NCBI RefSeq assembly: GCF_000980885.2
Contig: NZ_LBDA02000003.1
Span: 62,001 to 126,000 of the forward strand
Direction of reading: 5' to 3'
From: Streptomyces malaysiense
Lineage (GTDB): Bacteria > Actinomycetota > Actinomycetes > Streptomycetales > Streptomycetaceae
Length of the DNA stretch: 64,000 bases
Both the position numbers and the translations under genes were made by a program. Under the pieces are notes generated by a model. The model worked only from the letters and a program-made list of their open reading frames with translations, ran no database searches and had not been told where the DNA came from. Below are positions 8,497-16,188 of the stretch, one piece after another; positions within the stretch are counted from its first letter, which is position 1, and every line of letters begins with the position of its first letter.

Positions 8497-9837
8497 CTAC
8501 GCCACCGGCACGCAGCGGCCCTCCTCCGTACGGTAGGTCCACTTCGCGCCCTCGGTCACCAGCCGCCGCACGGCCGTGACGAAGCGGTCCACGTGCTCGT
8601 CCGGGGTGCCCGCGCCGAAGCTCGCGCGGATGGCGTTCAGGGACGGGGCGCCGCACTCGGCGGGGGTCTGAGGGGCCGTGCCCAGCAGGGTGCGCAGCAG
8701 CGGATGGGCGCAGAAGAGGCCGTCGCGGACGCCGATGCCGTACTCGGCGGAGAGCGCGGCCGCGAAGTGGGAGCTGTTCCAGCCGTCCACCACGAAGGAG
8801 AGCACGCCGACCCGCGGGGCGTCGTCCCCGAACAGGGACAGGACCCTGACCTGCGGGATCTCGGCGAGCCCCGACCGCACCCGGTCGATCAGGTACTGCT
8901 CGCGGGTGACCAGCGCGTCCCAGCCGGCCTCGGTGAGGGCCGTACAGGCGGAGGCGACGGCGTAGGCGCCGATGACGTTCGGGGAGCCCGCCTCGTGCCG
9001 GGCGGCGCTCTCGTGCCACTCCACCTCCACTCGCCCGTCCGCGCGCCGGGCGACCCTGCGGCTGGCGCCGCCGCCCGCGAGGTACGGCTCGGCTTCCCGC
9101 AGCCAGTCGGCACGCCCGGCCAGCACGCCCGCGCCGAAGGGGGCGTACAGCTTGTGCCCGGAGAAGGCGACCCAGTCCACGTCCAGGTCGGTGAGGGAGA
9201 CCGGGTGGTGCGGGGCCAGCTGGGCGGCGTCCAGGACGATCCGCGCCCCGTGGGCGTGTGCGGCGGCGGCCAGCTCGCGCACCGGCCACAGCTCCCCGGT
9301 GACGTTGGAGGCGCCGGTGACGCAGACCAGGGCCGGACCGTACGGGTCCCGGCCGGCGAGGGCCCGCTCCAGCGTCTCGACGGCCTGCCGCGGGCTGCGC
9401 GGCGCGTCCAGGTAGGTGACCCGGTCGTCCTGCCAGGGCAGCAGCGCGGCGTGGTGCTCGGTCTCGAAGACGAAGACCCGGCAGTCGGCCGGGACCACCC
9501 GGGCCAGCAGGTTCAGCGAGTCCGTGGTCGAGCGGGTGAAGACCACCTGGTCGTCGGCGCGGCAGCCGAGGAACTCCGCGACCGTGCGGCGGGCCTTCTC
9601 GAACAGGTCGGTGGAGAACTGGGAGAGGTACCCGGCGCCCCGGTGGACGCTGCCGTAGTAGGGCGCGTAGGCGGCGACGTCGTCCCAGACGCGCTGGAGG
9701 GCGGGGGCGCTGGCCGCGTAGTCGAGGGCCGCGTACGCGATGGTGCCGCCGGTGACGAGCGGGACGGTGACATCACGCCCCAGAACGGGCAGCGGGGAAC
9801 AGATCGACGCGTCGACGGCAACGGTGGAGACGGACAT
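8497..9837 (-). CDS. Class V aminotransferase / cysteine desulfurase-like PLP enzyme under SAM-IV control
   Basis: 446 residues from ATG 9837, with GGGAG about 8 nt upstream. Class V PLP fold: FTRSTTDSLNLLA phosphate-binding region, LDAAQLAPH, and the PLP lysine K229 in SGHKLYAP. A cysteine at 376 (DGLFCAHPLL) sits where SufS-type desulfurases carry their active Cys, but the surrounding loop is not the SufS consensus. The leader carries a SAM-IV riboswitch and a six-codon open frame, so expression should respond to S-adenosylmethionine. That places the enzyme in sulfur or methionine metabolism, perhaps sulfur release for cysteine or methionine recycling. The exact reaction is not known. Confidence 0.82.
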   Translation of the reverse strand: MSVSTVAVDASICSPLPVLGRDVTVPLVTGGTIAYAALDYAASAPALQRVWDDVAAYAPYYGSVHRGAGYLSQFSTDLFEKARRTVAEFLGCRADDQVVFTRSTTDSLNLLARVVPADCRVFVFETEHHAALLPWQDDRVTYLDAPRSPRQAVETLERALAGRDPYGPALVCVTGASNVTGELWPVRELAAAAHAHGARIVLDAAQLAPHHPVSLTDLDVDWVAFSGHKLYAPFGAGVLAGRADWLREAEPYLAGGGASRRVARRADGRVEVEWHESAARHEAGSPNVIGAYAVASACTALTEAGWDALVTREQYLIDRVRSGLAEIPQVRVLSLFGDDAPRVGVLSFVVDGWNSSHFAAALSAEYGIGVRDGLFCAHPLLRTLLGTAPQTPAECGAPSLNAIRASFGAGTPDEHVDRFVTAVRRLVTEGAKWTYRTEEGRCVPVA

Positions 9838-9921
9838 GGGGGAACTCCCGTGAGAACGCACGCCGGAACAGGCGTACGGAAGAAAGGTGAAAGGGGTGCG
9901 CGGAGGCGGGGCTCGGCGGCC

Positions 9922-9942
9922 CTAGCGCATTCGCTTGCTCAC
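9922..9942 (-). CDS. Candidate six-codon leader peptide (MSKRMR)
   Basis: GTG AGC AAG CGA ATG CGC TAG lies between the SAM-IV aptamer and the aminotransferase start. A GAGGGAG sequence stands about 7 nt upstream, a good ribosome site. The peptide would be fMet-Ser-Lys-Arg-Met-Arg, with a second methionine codon near its end. It ends 84 nt before the structural gene start at 9837. Translation is not proven; a short frame can occur by chance. If used, it could couple ribosome movement to the riboswitch output. Confidence 0.4.
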   Translation of the reverse strand: MSKRMR

Positions 9943-10001
9943 AGGAGGCTCCCTCGTACCGACCAGGACCCCTGGCCCGGCGCCGTCAAGAGCGCCCGAG
10001 G

Positions 10002-10118
10002 GGTCCGCGCTTGCCGTAGACCTCGCTGCCTACGACCTGGTCCTCACCCGGGGCACCCCGCCACGGACGGAGGGTTGCCGGACAGTCGGCCGGGGCCTCA
10101 TGACTGTCACTCATGACC
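10002..10118 (-). ncRNA. SAM-IV riboswitch
   Basis: On the minus strand the element runs from GGTCATGAG (10118) to GCGCGGACC (10002). It contains the S-box-like core CCGGCAACCCTCC, then GTGGCGGGGTGCCCCGGGTGA, then the downstream hairpin and the segment GGCAAGCGCGGACC typical of SAM-IV aptamers described in Actinomycetales. Conserved blocks match the mycobacterial SAM-IV sequence as I remember it, nearly base for base. Just after the aptamer, GGACCCC can pair with GGGGTCC about 30 nt further on, a possible expression platform. It should switch off the class V aminotransferase when SAM is plentiful. Confidence 0.93.
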
Positions 10119-10126
10119 TGGTACGG

Positions 10127-10156
10127 AAAGTACGCGAAGAGATCGATGTCCCGCAA
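10127..10156 (-). promoter_or_regulatory. Promoter for the SAM-IV leader
   Basis: On the minus strand, TTGCGG (10156-10151) and TACTTT (10132-10127) are separated by 18 bp, a good housekeeping-sigma spacing. The expected transcription start falls a few bases before the riboswitch begins at 10118. This suggests that the aminotransferase has its own promoter downstream of trpD. Confidence 0.55.
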
Positions 10157-10200
10157 CCCGTGTCCGGATCGCGGGACGATCAGCCGTCGCAGGACGCCGC

Positions 10201-11265
10201 TCAGGCGTTGCTGGCGGCCACCCAGCGCTCCAGCGTCCGCTTCGCCGCGCCCGAGTCGATGGACTCGGCGGCCCTCGCCATCCCGGCGCGCAGCTGTTCG
10301 GCGAGCGGGGCGTCGGCCGGCTCCAGGGCGATGAGGGCCGCCGCCGAGTTCAGCAGCACGGCGTCCCGTACGGCACCCCGCTCGCCGTCCAGCACCCGGC
10401 GGGCGACCTCCGCGTTGTACGCCGCGTCCGCGCCGCGCAGGGCCTCCACGGGGGCCGGCTCGATGCCGACGTCCCGCGGGTCGAAGACCTCCTCGGACAC
10501 CTTGCCGTCGCGCACCACCCACACCCGGGAGGTGGCGGTGACGGTCAGCTCGTCCAGGCCGTCGTCACCGCGGAAGACCAGCGCGGAGTTGCCGCGCTCG
10601 GCGAAGACCCCGGCCACCACGGGCGCCATGCGCGGGTCCGCGACGCCCACCGCCTGGGCCCGCACCTTCGCCGGGTTGGTCAGCGGACCGAGCACGTTGA
10701 AGGTGGTGCGGATGCCCAACTGGCCGCGCGCGGCGGCGACGTGACGCAGCGAGGGGTGGAACTTCACCGCGAAGCAGATGGTGATGCCGGCCTCCTCGGC
10801 GACCTCGGCGACCCGCTTCGGGGTCAGCTGGAGGTTGATGCCCAGCTTCTCCAGGACGTCGGAGGAGCCGGAGGCGGAGGAGGCGGCGCGGTTGCCGTGC
10901 TTGACGACCTTCGCGCCGGTGCCCGCGACCACGATCGAGGACATGGTGGAGATGTTCACCGTCTTGGCACCGTCGCCGCCGGTGCCGACGATGTCCACGG
11001 CCGGACCCGGCACCTCGATCACGTTCGCGTGCTCGTACATGGTGCGCACGAGTCCGGAGATCTCCTCGACGGTCTCGCCCTTGGCGCGCAGCGCCACCAT
11101 GAACCCGGCGATCTGGGCGTCGGTCGCCTCGCCCCGCATGATCAGGTCCATCGCCCAGGCGGTGTCGTCCGCGGACAGGTTCTGGCCGGTCAGCAGGCCG
11201 TTCAGCAGGGCGGGCCAGGAGCGGCCCGCCGCGGTGTCGCCTCCAGCGGGGGTCACAGCGCTCAT
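10201..11265 (-). CDS. trpD: Anthranilate phosphoribosyltransferase
   Basis: 354 residues from ATG 11265, preceded by AAGGAG at 6-nt spacing (the upstream in-frame ATG at 11286 has no such site). Motifs: [14 protein letters not shown] binds [19 protein letters not shown] is the family signature, and [10 protein letters not shown] lines the anthranilate side. It transfers the phosphoribosyl group from PRPP to anthranilate, the second step of tryptophan synthesis, in the cytoplasm. The gene is not in a trp operon here; a strong terminator separates it from qcrB upstream, so it is probably transcribed alone. The location next to qcrB is common in actinobacteria. Confidence 0.96.
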   Translation of the reverse strand: MSAVTPAGGDTAAGRSWPALLNGLLTGQNLSADDTAWAMDLIMRGEATDAQIAGFMVALRAKGETVEEISGLVRTMYEHANVIEVPGPAVDIVGTGGDGAKTVNISTMSSIVVAGTGAKVVKHGNRAASSASGSSDVLEKLGINLQLTPKRVAEVAEEAGITICFAVKFHPSLRHVAAARGQLGIRTTFNVLGPLTNPAKVRAQAVGVADPRMAPVVAGVFAERGNSALVFRGDDGLDELTVTATSRVWVVRDGKVSEEVFDPRDVGIEPAPVEALRGADAAYNAEVARRVLDGERGAVRDAVLLNSAAALIALEPADAPLAEQLRAGMARAAESIDSGAAKRTLERWVAASNA

Positions 11266-11334
11266 CAGCCGCTCCTTGTTGTACACAGTGGTGGAAACTC
11301 GTACACCACCTTATCGAGCCCCCGGCACGGGGAA

Positions 11335-11363
11335 GGGCCCCGTCCGGCTCGCGGACGGGGCCC
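11335..11363 (-). terminator. Hairpin terminator after qcrB
   Basis: A perfect 12-bp stem (GGGCCCCGTCCG with CGGACGGGGCCC) with loop GCTCG lies 24 bp past the qcrB stop and before trpD. There is no long U-tract, as is usual in Streptomyces. Confidence 0.8.
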
Positions 11364-11387
11364 CTCTGTGGCGTGGCGACGCGGGGA

Positions 11388-13025
11388 TCAGTGGTGGCCG
11401 TGGCCGCTCGTGATCTCCTTGTACTCCTCGGAGGTCGGCTTCGGGATCTGGTTGTCCTCGCCGTAGTAGGCGTTGGACAGCTTCGCCCGGAGCTTCTCGG
11501 ACGCCGTCACCTTGCGCTCGACACCGTTCTCGTCGACCGCGGGGCCGATCTCGGCCGGCGCGTACTGCGTGTGCGTGGTGAGCGTGTGCAGCTGCTCCTG
11601 GCTGAGCGGCTCGTGCACCTCGATGAACTCACCGTGCGGCAGCCGCTTGATGATGCCGGTCTCGCGACCGTGCAGCACCTTGTCGCGGTCGCGGCGCTGG
11701 AGGCCGAGGCAGATCCGCTTGGTGGCGATGAACGCGATGACCGGGCCGACGAAGAAGAAGATCCGGACGAACCAGGTCACGGCGTTGATCGACAGATGGA
11801 AGTGGGTGGCCCACAGGTCGTTGCCACCACCGACCAGCGTGATCATGTACATCGTCACCCAGGCGACACCGAGACCGGTACGGGTCGGGGCGTTGCGCGG
11901 GCGGTCCAGGATGTGGTGCTCGCTCTTGTCGCCGGTGATCCAGGACTCGATGAACGGGTAGACCGCCATCGCGCCCAGGACCACGCCGAAGATCACCAGC
12001 GGGATGAACACGCCCAGGACCAGGGTGTGGCCCCAGAAGTTGATCTCCCAGCCCGGCATGAAGCGGATCAGACCCTCGGCGAAGCCCATGTACCAGTCGG
12101 GCTGGGCGCCGGTGGACACCTGGTCCGGCCGGTAGGGGCCCATGGCCCAGATCGGGTTGATCTGCGCGACCGCGGCGATGGCCGCGATGACACCGAAGAC
12201 CAGGAAGAAGAAGCCTCCGGCCTTGGCCATGTAGACCGGCAGCAGCGGCATGCCGACGACGTTGTTGTTGGTCTTGCCCGGACCCGCGAACTGCGTGTGC
12301 TTGTGGTAGAAGACCAGGATCAGGTGCGCCACCATCAGGCCGAGCATGATGCCCGGCAGCAGCAGGATGTGGATCGAGTAGAACCGGGCGACGAAGTCGT
12401 GGCCGGGGAACTGACCGCCGAAGAGGAAGTACGAGATGTACGTGCCGACGATCGGCATGGACAGGATCGCACCCTCGGTGAAGCGCACACCGGTGCCGGA
12501 GAGCAGGTCGTCCGGGAGCGAGTAACCGGTGAAACCGGTGAACATGCCGAGGACGAACAGCAGGAAGCCGAACAGCCAGTTGATCTCACGCGGCTTGCGG
12601 AACGCGCCGGTGAAGAACACGCGCATCATGTGCACGAACATGCCGGCGAGGAAGATCAGCGCGGCCCAGTGGTGGATCTGCCGGACGAGCAGACCACCGC
12701 GCACGTCGAAGGAGATGTGCAGGGTCGAGTTGAACGCCTCCGACATCGTCTGCCCCTGGAGCGGGACATAGCTGCCGTGGTACACGACCTCGTTCATCGA
12801 CGGGTGGAAGAACAGTGTCAGATAGACACCCGTCAGGATGATGATGATGAAGCTGTACATGCACACTTCGCCCAACATGAACGACCAGTGGTCGGGGAAG
12901 ATCTTGCGCATGTTGGCCTTGGCCAGGGAGTAGATCCCGAGCCGGCCGTCGGCCCAGTCGGCGATGCGCTCGCCGGCCGGTGCCTTCCCGCGTGCGCGGG
13001 AGGTGTCGTTCGCTGCAGTACTCAT
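11388..13025 (-). CDS. qcrB: Cytochrome bc1 (bcc) complex cytochrome b subunit
   Basis: 545 residues from ATG 13025. This is the long actinobacterial cytochrome b: N-terminal soluble stretch, eight or nine membrane helices with paired heme-ligand histidines (HHWAALIFLAGMFVHMMR; HILLLPGIMLGLMVAHLI), the Qo-site PEW-like region as QPDWYMGF, and a charged C-terminal tail of about 120 residues. It oxidises menaquinol and passes electrons to QcrA and QcrC in the bcc-aa3 supercomplex. Its start overlaps the qcrA stop by 4 bp (ATGA), so qcrC-qcrA-qcrB are coupled. Confidence 0.97.
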   Translation of the reverse strand: MSTAANDTSRARGKAPAGERIADWADGRLGIYSLAKANMRKIFPDHWSFMLGEVCMYSFIIIILTGVYLTLFFHPSMNEVVYHGSYVPLQGQTMSEAFNSTLHISFDVRGGLLVRQIHHWAALIFLAGMFVHMMRVFFTGAFRKPREINWLFGFLLFVLGMFTGFTGYSLPDDLLSGTGVRFTEGAILSMPIVGTYISYFLFGGQFPGHDFVARFYSIHILLLPGIMLGLMVAHLILVFYHKHTQFAGPGKTNNNVVGMPLLPVYMAKAGGFFFLVFGVIAAIAAVAQINPIWAMGPYRPDQVSTGAQPDWYMGFAEGLIRFMPGWEINFWGHTLVLGVFIPLVIFGVVLGAMAVYPFIESWITGDKSEHHILDRPRNAPTRTGLGVAWVTMYMITLVGGGNDLWATHFHLSINAVTWFVRIFFFVGPVIAFIATKRICLGLQRRDRDKVLHGRETGIIKRLPHGEFIEVHEPLSQEQLHTLTTHTQYAPAEIGPAVDENGVERKVTASEKLRAKLSNAYYGEDNQIPKPTSEEYKEITSGHGHH

Positions 13026-14080
13026 CCGCGCTCCCAGAATGCAGGACCGACGGGCTCCTCGAAGTCGCCGAGCGCCTGGAGGTAACCCTCACTGTCCACA
13101 CCGATGCGCAGCTGCGGCAGGGCGTGGCCGGCGGGGCCGAAGATCACTCGGGCGCCGTCGGAGAGGTCGAAGGTGGACTGGTGGCACGGGCACAGCACGT
13201 GGTGCGTCTGCTGCTCGTACAGCGAGATCGGGCACCCGACGTGGGTGCAGATCTTGGAGAACGCGACGACGCCCTCGTGCGACCAGTCGAGCTCGCGCTT
13301 GTCCTTGATGTTGTCCGGCTGGAGCCGGACGATCATCAGCGCGGCCTTGGCCATCTCGTTCTGGAACTCCTCGTCCGTCTCCTCCAGGCCGTCCGGCTTG
13401 GCGAAGGTGAGGGACCCGACCGCGATGTCCTCGGGACGCAGCGGCTGGTTGGTGTTCATGTTGACCAGGCGCTTGCCCTTGGCCCACAGCGTGTGCCGCA
13501 GCGAGGTGCCGGGCAGCGGGCCGAGGTCGCGCAGCAGCATGACGCCGGAGAGCGGCACCAGGGCCAGCGCGCCGAACATCGTGTTGCGGATCAGCTTGCG
13601 GCGGCCGAGCGCCGACTCCTTGGCGCCCTCGCGGAAGTCCGCGTGGACCTTCGCCCGGACCTCGGGGGTGGCCGCGATCGCGTGCCGGTCGTCTGCGACC
13701 TCGACGTCGGACATCAGGGTGCGGGCCCAGTGGACCGCGCCCGCGCCGATGCAGAACAGCGCCACGCCCAGGGTCAGGCCCAGCGCGAAGTTCAGCGCGC
13801 TGATGCGCCCGATCGGGAACACGAAGATGTTCTTGTCGTGCGGGATCGTCACGTACGAGACGATGAAGCCGACGGTGGCCAGCATCGAGACCGTGAACAG
13901 CAGGGCGACCATACGCTCGGACCGCCTGGCGGCCCGCTCGTCGATGTCCTGGATGCGGTGCTCGTGGGGCGGCAGCCCCGGGTCGGCGAACGGGTGGACC
14001 TCGTCCGCGACCGCTACGGCGCCGTGCGCGTGGTCCTGCTCAGCGGGCAGGTTCTCTTCTGGAATGTCTTGGCTACTCAT
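13022..14080 (-). CDS. qcrA: Rieske iron-sulfur subunit of the cytochrome bcc complex
   Basis: 352 residues from ATG 14080. Actinobacterial form with an extended N-terminal region and three membrane segments (about residues 55-75, 90-115 and 170-190) before the Rieske domain. The [2Fe-2S] ligands are in CTHVGCPIS and CPCHQSTF. It carries electrons from menaquinol to the diheme cytochrome c. Both ends overlap neighbours by 4 bp (qcrC upstream, qcrB downstream), a tight translational cassette. Confidence 0.97.
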   Translation of the reverse strand: MSSQDIPEENLPAEQDHAHGAVAVADEVHPFADPGLPPHEHRIQDIDERAARRSERMVALLFTVSMLATVGFIVSYVTIPHDKNIFVFPIGRISALNFALGLTLGVALFCIGAGAVHWARTLMSDVEVADDRHAIAATPEVRAKVHADFREGAKESALGRRKLIRNTMFGALALVPLSGVMLLRDLGPLPGTSLRHTLWAKGKRLVNMNTNQPLRPEDIAVGSLTFAKPDGLEETDEEFQNEMAKAALMIVRLQPDNIKDKRELDWSHEGVVAFSKICTHVGCPISLYEQQTHHVLCPCHQSTFDLSDGARVIFGPAGHALPQLRIGVDSEGYLQALGDFEEPVGPAFWERG

Positions 14081-14889
14081 GACTTCTTGGCCTTTGCGGT
14101 CCGAGCGGCGACCCAGACGGCGACGGCGATCAGCGCGCCGAGACCGAAGATCCAGGCGAACAGGCCCTCACTGACCGGCCCGAGGCCGCCCAGCTCCAGA
14201 CCGCCCGGGTTCGTCGTCTCGCTGCTGTCGACCGCGTGCAGGTACGCGATGATGTCCTTCTTGTTCTGCGAGGACATCGTGGTGTCCGGGAAGGACGGCA
14301 TGTTCTGCGGGCCCGTCTGCATGGCCTCGTAGATGTGCTTCGGGGCGACACCCTCCAGCGAGGGGGCGTACTTGCCCTCGGTGAGGGCACCACCCTTGCC
14401 GCTGAAGTTGTGGCACTGCGCGCAGTTGGTGCGGAACAGCTCGCCACCCTTGGCGACGTCCGCGCCGTTCGGACCGTACTGCTGCTTGGTCGGCACGACC
14501 GGACCCGCGCCCAGCGACGCGACGTACGCGGCGAGCTGGTCGATCTGGGCCTGGGTGTACACGGTCTTCTTGCGCGGGACCTGGGCGCCCTGCGAGGTCG
14601 CGGCCGGCATACGGCCGGTGCCGACCTGGAAGTCGACGGCCGCGGCGCCCACGCCGACCAGGCTCGGCCCGTCGGAGGAGCCCTGCCCACCGGTGCCGTG
14701 GCAGCTGGCGCAGCCGACCTCGAAGAGCTTCCTACCCTCCTTGATGGTCAGGGACTGGGAGCCTGCGTCGGCCTGCGCCTTGCCCGCGGGCGCGAACGCG
14801 GCGTACAGCCCCCCCGTGGCCGCCAGCGCGAGGAGTAGGACGACGACCGCCGCCAGCGGATGGCGTCGTCGTGCGGAGAGCTTTTTCAC
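14077..14889 (-). CDS. qcrC: Diheme cytochrome c subunit of the cytochrome bcc complex
   Basis: 270 residues from GTG 14889. An N-terminal membrane segment is followed by two heme c sites, CASCH and CAQCH, and a C-terminal membrane anchor with a Lys/Ala-rich cytoplasmic tail. The two hemes bridge bc1 and aa3 oxidase directly, replacing a soluble cytochrome c, as established for actinobacteria. It is the first gene of the qcrC-qcrA-qcrB cassette, 63 bp after ctaE. Confidence 0.97.
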   Translation of the reverse strand: MKKLSARRRHPLAAVVVLLLALAATGGLYAAFAPAGKAQADAGSQSLTIKEGRKLFEVGCASCHGTGGQGSSDGPSLVGVGAAAVDFQVGTGRMPAATSQGAQVPRKKTVYTQAQIDQLAAYVASLGAGPVVPTKQQYGPNGADVAKGGELFRTNCAQCHNFSGKGGALTEGKYAPSLEGVAPKHIYEAMQTGPQNMPSFPDTTMSSQNKKDIIAYLHAVDSSETTNPGGLELGGLGPVSEGLFAWIFGLGALIAVAVWVAARTAKAKKS

Positions 14890-14952
14890 GGATTACCCCG
14901 GTGTCAGGATCTTCTGCGTCGGTGCTTCTGGACTTAGCGGGAGCGGTCCCGG

Positions 14953-15573
14953 CTACTTGATCAAATAGATCGTGGCGAAGAGGCCGATCCAGACGACATC
15001 GACGAAGTGCCAGTAGTAGGACACGACGATGGCGGCCGTCGCCTGCTCGTGAGTGAACCTCTTGGCCATGTAGGTGCGGCCGAGGACCAGCAGGAAGGCG
15101 ATGAGACCGCCCGTCACATGCAGGCCGTGGAAGCCGGTGGTCAGGTAGAACACCGAGCCGTACGGGTCGGAGGAGAGCGAGAGGCCGTCCTCCTTCACCA
15201 GGCTCGTGTACTCGTAGATCTGACCGCCGATGAAGATCGCACCCATGATGAAGGTGATGATGAACCAGCCACGGAGCTTCTTCACATCGCCCCGCTCGGC
15301 CGCGAACACGCCGAGCTGACAGGTGAGCGACGAGAGCACCAGGATCGTGGTGTTCGTCGCGGAGAAAGGCACATTGAGGCTTGAAGCCATGTGCTTCCAG
15401 TGAGCCGGTCCGGTCACCGACCGGAGGGTGAAGTACATCGCGAAGAGGGCCGCGAAGAACATCAGCTCGGAACTCAGCCAGATGATGGTTCCGACGCTGG
15501 TGAGGTTCGGCCGGTTGACCGACGGGTGCGCGTGCCCGGTTTCTACTGTCGTTGCTGTCGCCACGACCGACAT
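14953..15573 (-). CDS. ctaE: Cytochrome c oxidase subunit III
   Basis: 206 residues with five membrane helices typical of short subunit III proteins: [48 protein letters not shown] and [15 protein letters not shown] are recognisable. It stabilises the aa3 oxidase core. It is the promoter-proximal gene before qcrC-qcrA-qcrB. The ATG at 15573 lies inside a 19-bp perfect palindrome, so its mRNA start could fold into a hairpin; no ribosome site is obvious. Confidence 0.96.
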   Translation of the reverse strand: MSVVATATTVETGHAHPSVNRPNLTSVGTIIWLSSELMFFAALFAMYFTLRSVTGPAHWKHMASSLNVPFSATNTTILVLSSLTCQLGVFAAERGDVKKLRGWFIITFIMGAIFIGGQIYEYTSLVKEDGLSLSSDPYGSVFYLTTGFHGLHVTGGLIAFLLVLGRTYMAKRFTHEQATAAIVVSYYWHFVDVVWIGLFATIYLIK

Positions 15574-15583
15574 TATGTCGGTC
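15565..15583 (-). repeat. 19-bp palindrome centred on the ctaE start codon
   Basis: GACCGACA-TTA-TGTCGGTC is a perfect inverted repeat (8 + 3 + 8). The ctaE ATG (15573-15571) is at its centre, so it is either a protein-binding operator at the start of transcription or a hairpin that hides the start codon in the mRNA. Confidence 0.6.
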
Positions 15584-15644
15584 GCTTATCTCGCCCTCAC
15601 TCCGGGGGGTGCCGTTCGGAGTGTTGCTGCCCTCCGAACCGGTG

Positions 15645-15671
15645 TTGACGTGGTGTTCATGGGAGTAACAT
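15645..15671 (+). promoter_or_regulatory. Possible promoter of the receiver-like gene
   Basis: TTGACG (15645-15650) and TAACAT (15666-15671) are separated by 15 bp, shorter than ideal. They lie 60 bp upstream of the ATG at 15731 in the region divergent from ctaE. Confidence 0.35.
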
Positions 15672-15730
15672 CCGCCCAAACGGCCCCGTCCGTCCTGTCC
15701 GTACGACGCCGACGTCGACCCGGAGGAACA

Positions 15731-16132
15731 ATGCAGCCGACCGCCACCGTGCTGGTCTACAGCGACGACTCCAACACCCGCGAGCAAGTACGGCTGGCCA
15801 CGGGGCGGCGTCCCGCCCCGGACGTGCCCCAGGTGGAGTTCCTGGAGTGCGCCACGCCCGCGGCGGTGCTGCGCGAGCTGGACCGTGGGGGCATCGATGT
15901 GTGCGTGCTCGACGGCGAGGCCGTCCCGATGGGCGGCATGGGGGTGTGCCGGCAGATCAAGGACGAGGTGTTCCGGTGCCCGCCCGTGCTGCTGCTCATC
16001 GGCCGGCCCCAGGACGCCTGGCTGGCCACCTGGAGCCGTGCGGACGCCGCGGTGACCCTGCCGGTGGACCCGGTGGAGTTCGCCGCCTCGCTGGCCGCCC
16101 TGCTGCGGCAGAAGCGGCTCGTGAGCGCCTAG
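15731..16132 (+). CDS. Stand-alone receiver-like (response regulator) domain protein
   Basis: 133 residues from ATG 15731, with a good ribosome site (GGAGGA) 3 nt upstream of the A-rich spacer. The fold pattern is a single CheY-like receiver: acidic pair D12/D13 after the first strand and putative phosphoacceptor D61 in VCVLDGEAVP. The usual Lys before Pro at strand five is absent (TLPVDPVEF), so phosphorylation may be lost or altered. No output domain is present. It is divergent from ctaE and convergent with the L,D-transpeptidase, in the middle of the oxidase genes. A role in respiratory control is only a positional guess. Confidence 0.78.
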   Translation: MQPTATVLVYSDDSNTREQVRLATGRRPAPDVPQVEFLECATPAAVLRELDRGGIDVCVLDGEAVPMGGMGVCRQIKDEVFRCPPVLLLIGRPQDAWLATWSRADAAVTLPVDPVEFAASLAALLRQKRLVSA

Positions 16133-16135
16133 CGT

Positions 16136-16178
16136 GACGGGGCGCGGGCCGTGCGCCGGCACGGTCCCGCGCCCCGTC
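16136..16178. terminator. Bidirectional terminator
   Basis: A 19-bp stem with one bulged base: GACGGGGCGCGGG and CCGTGC pair with GCACGG and CCCGCGCCCCGTC around a GCCG loop. It sits between two convergent genes (receiver-like on plus, L,D-transpeptidase on minus). Confidence 0.85.
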
Positions 16179-16188
16179 GGGGCGCCGC

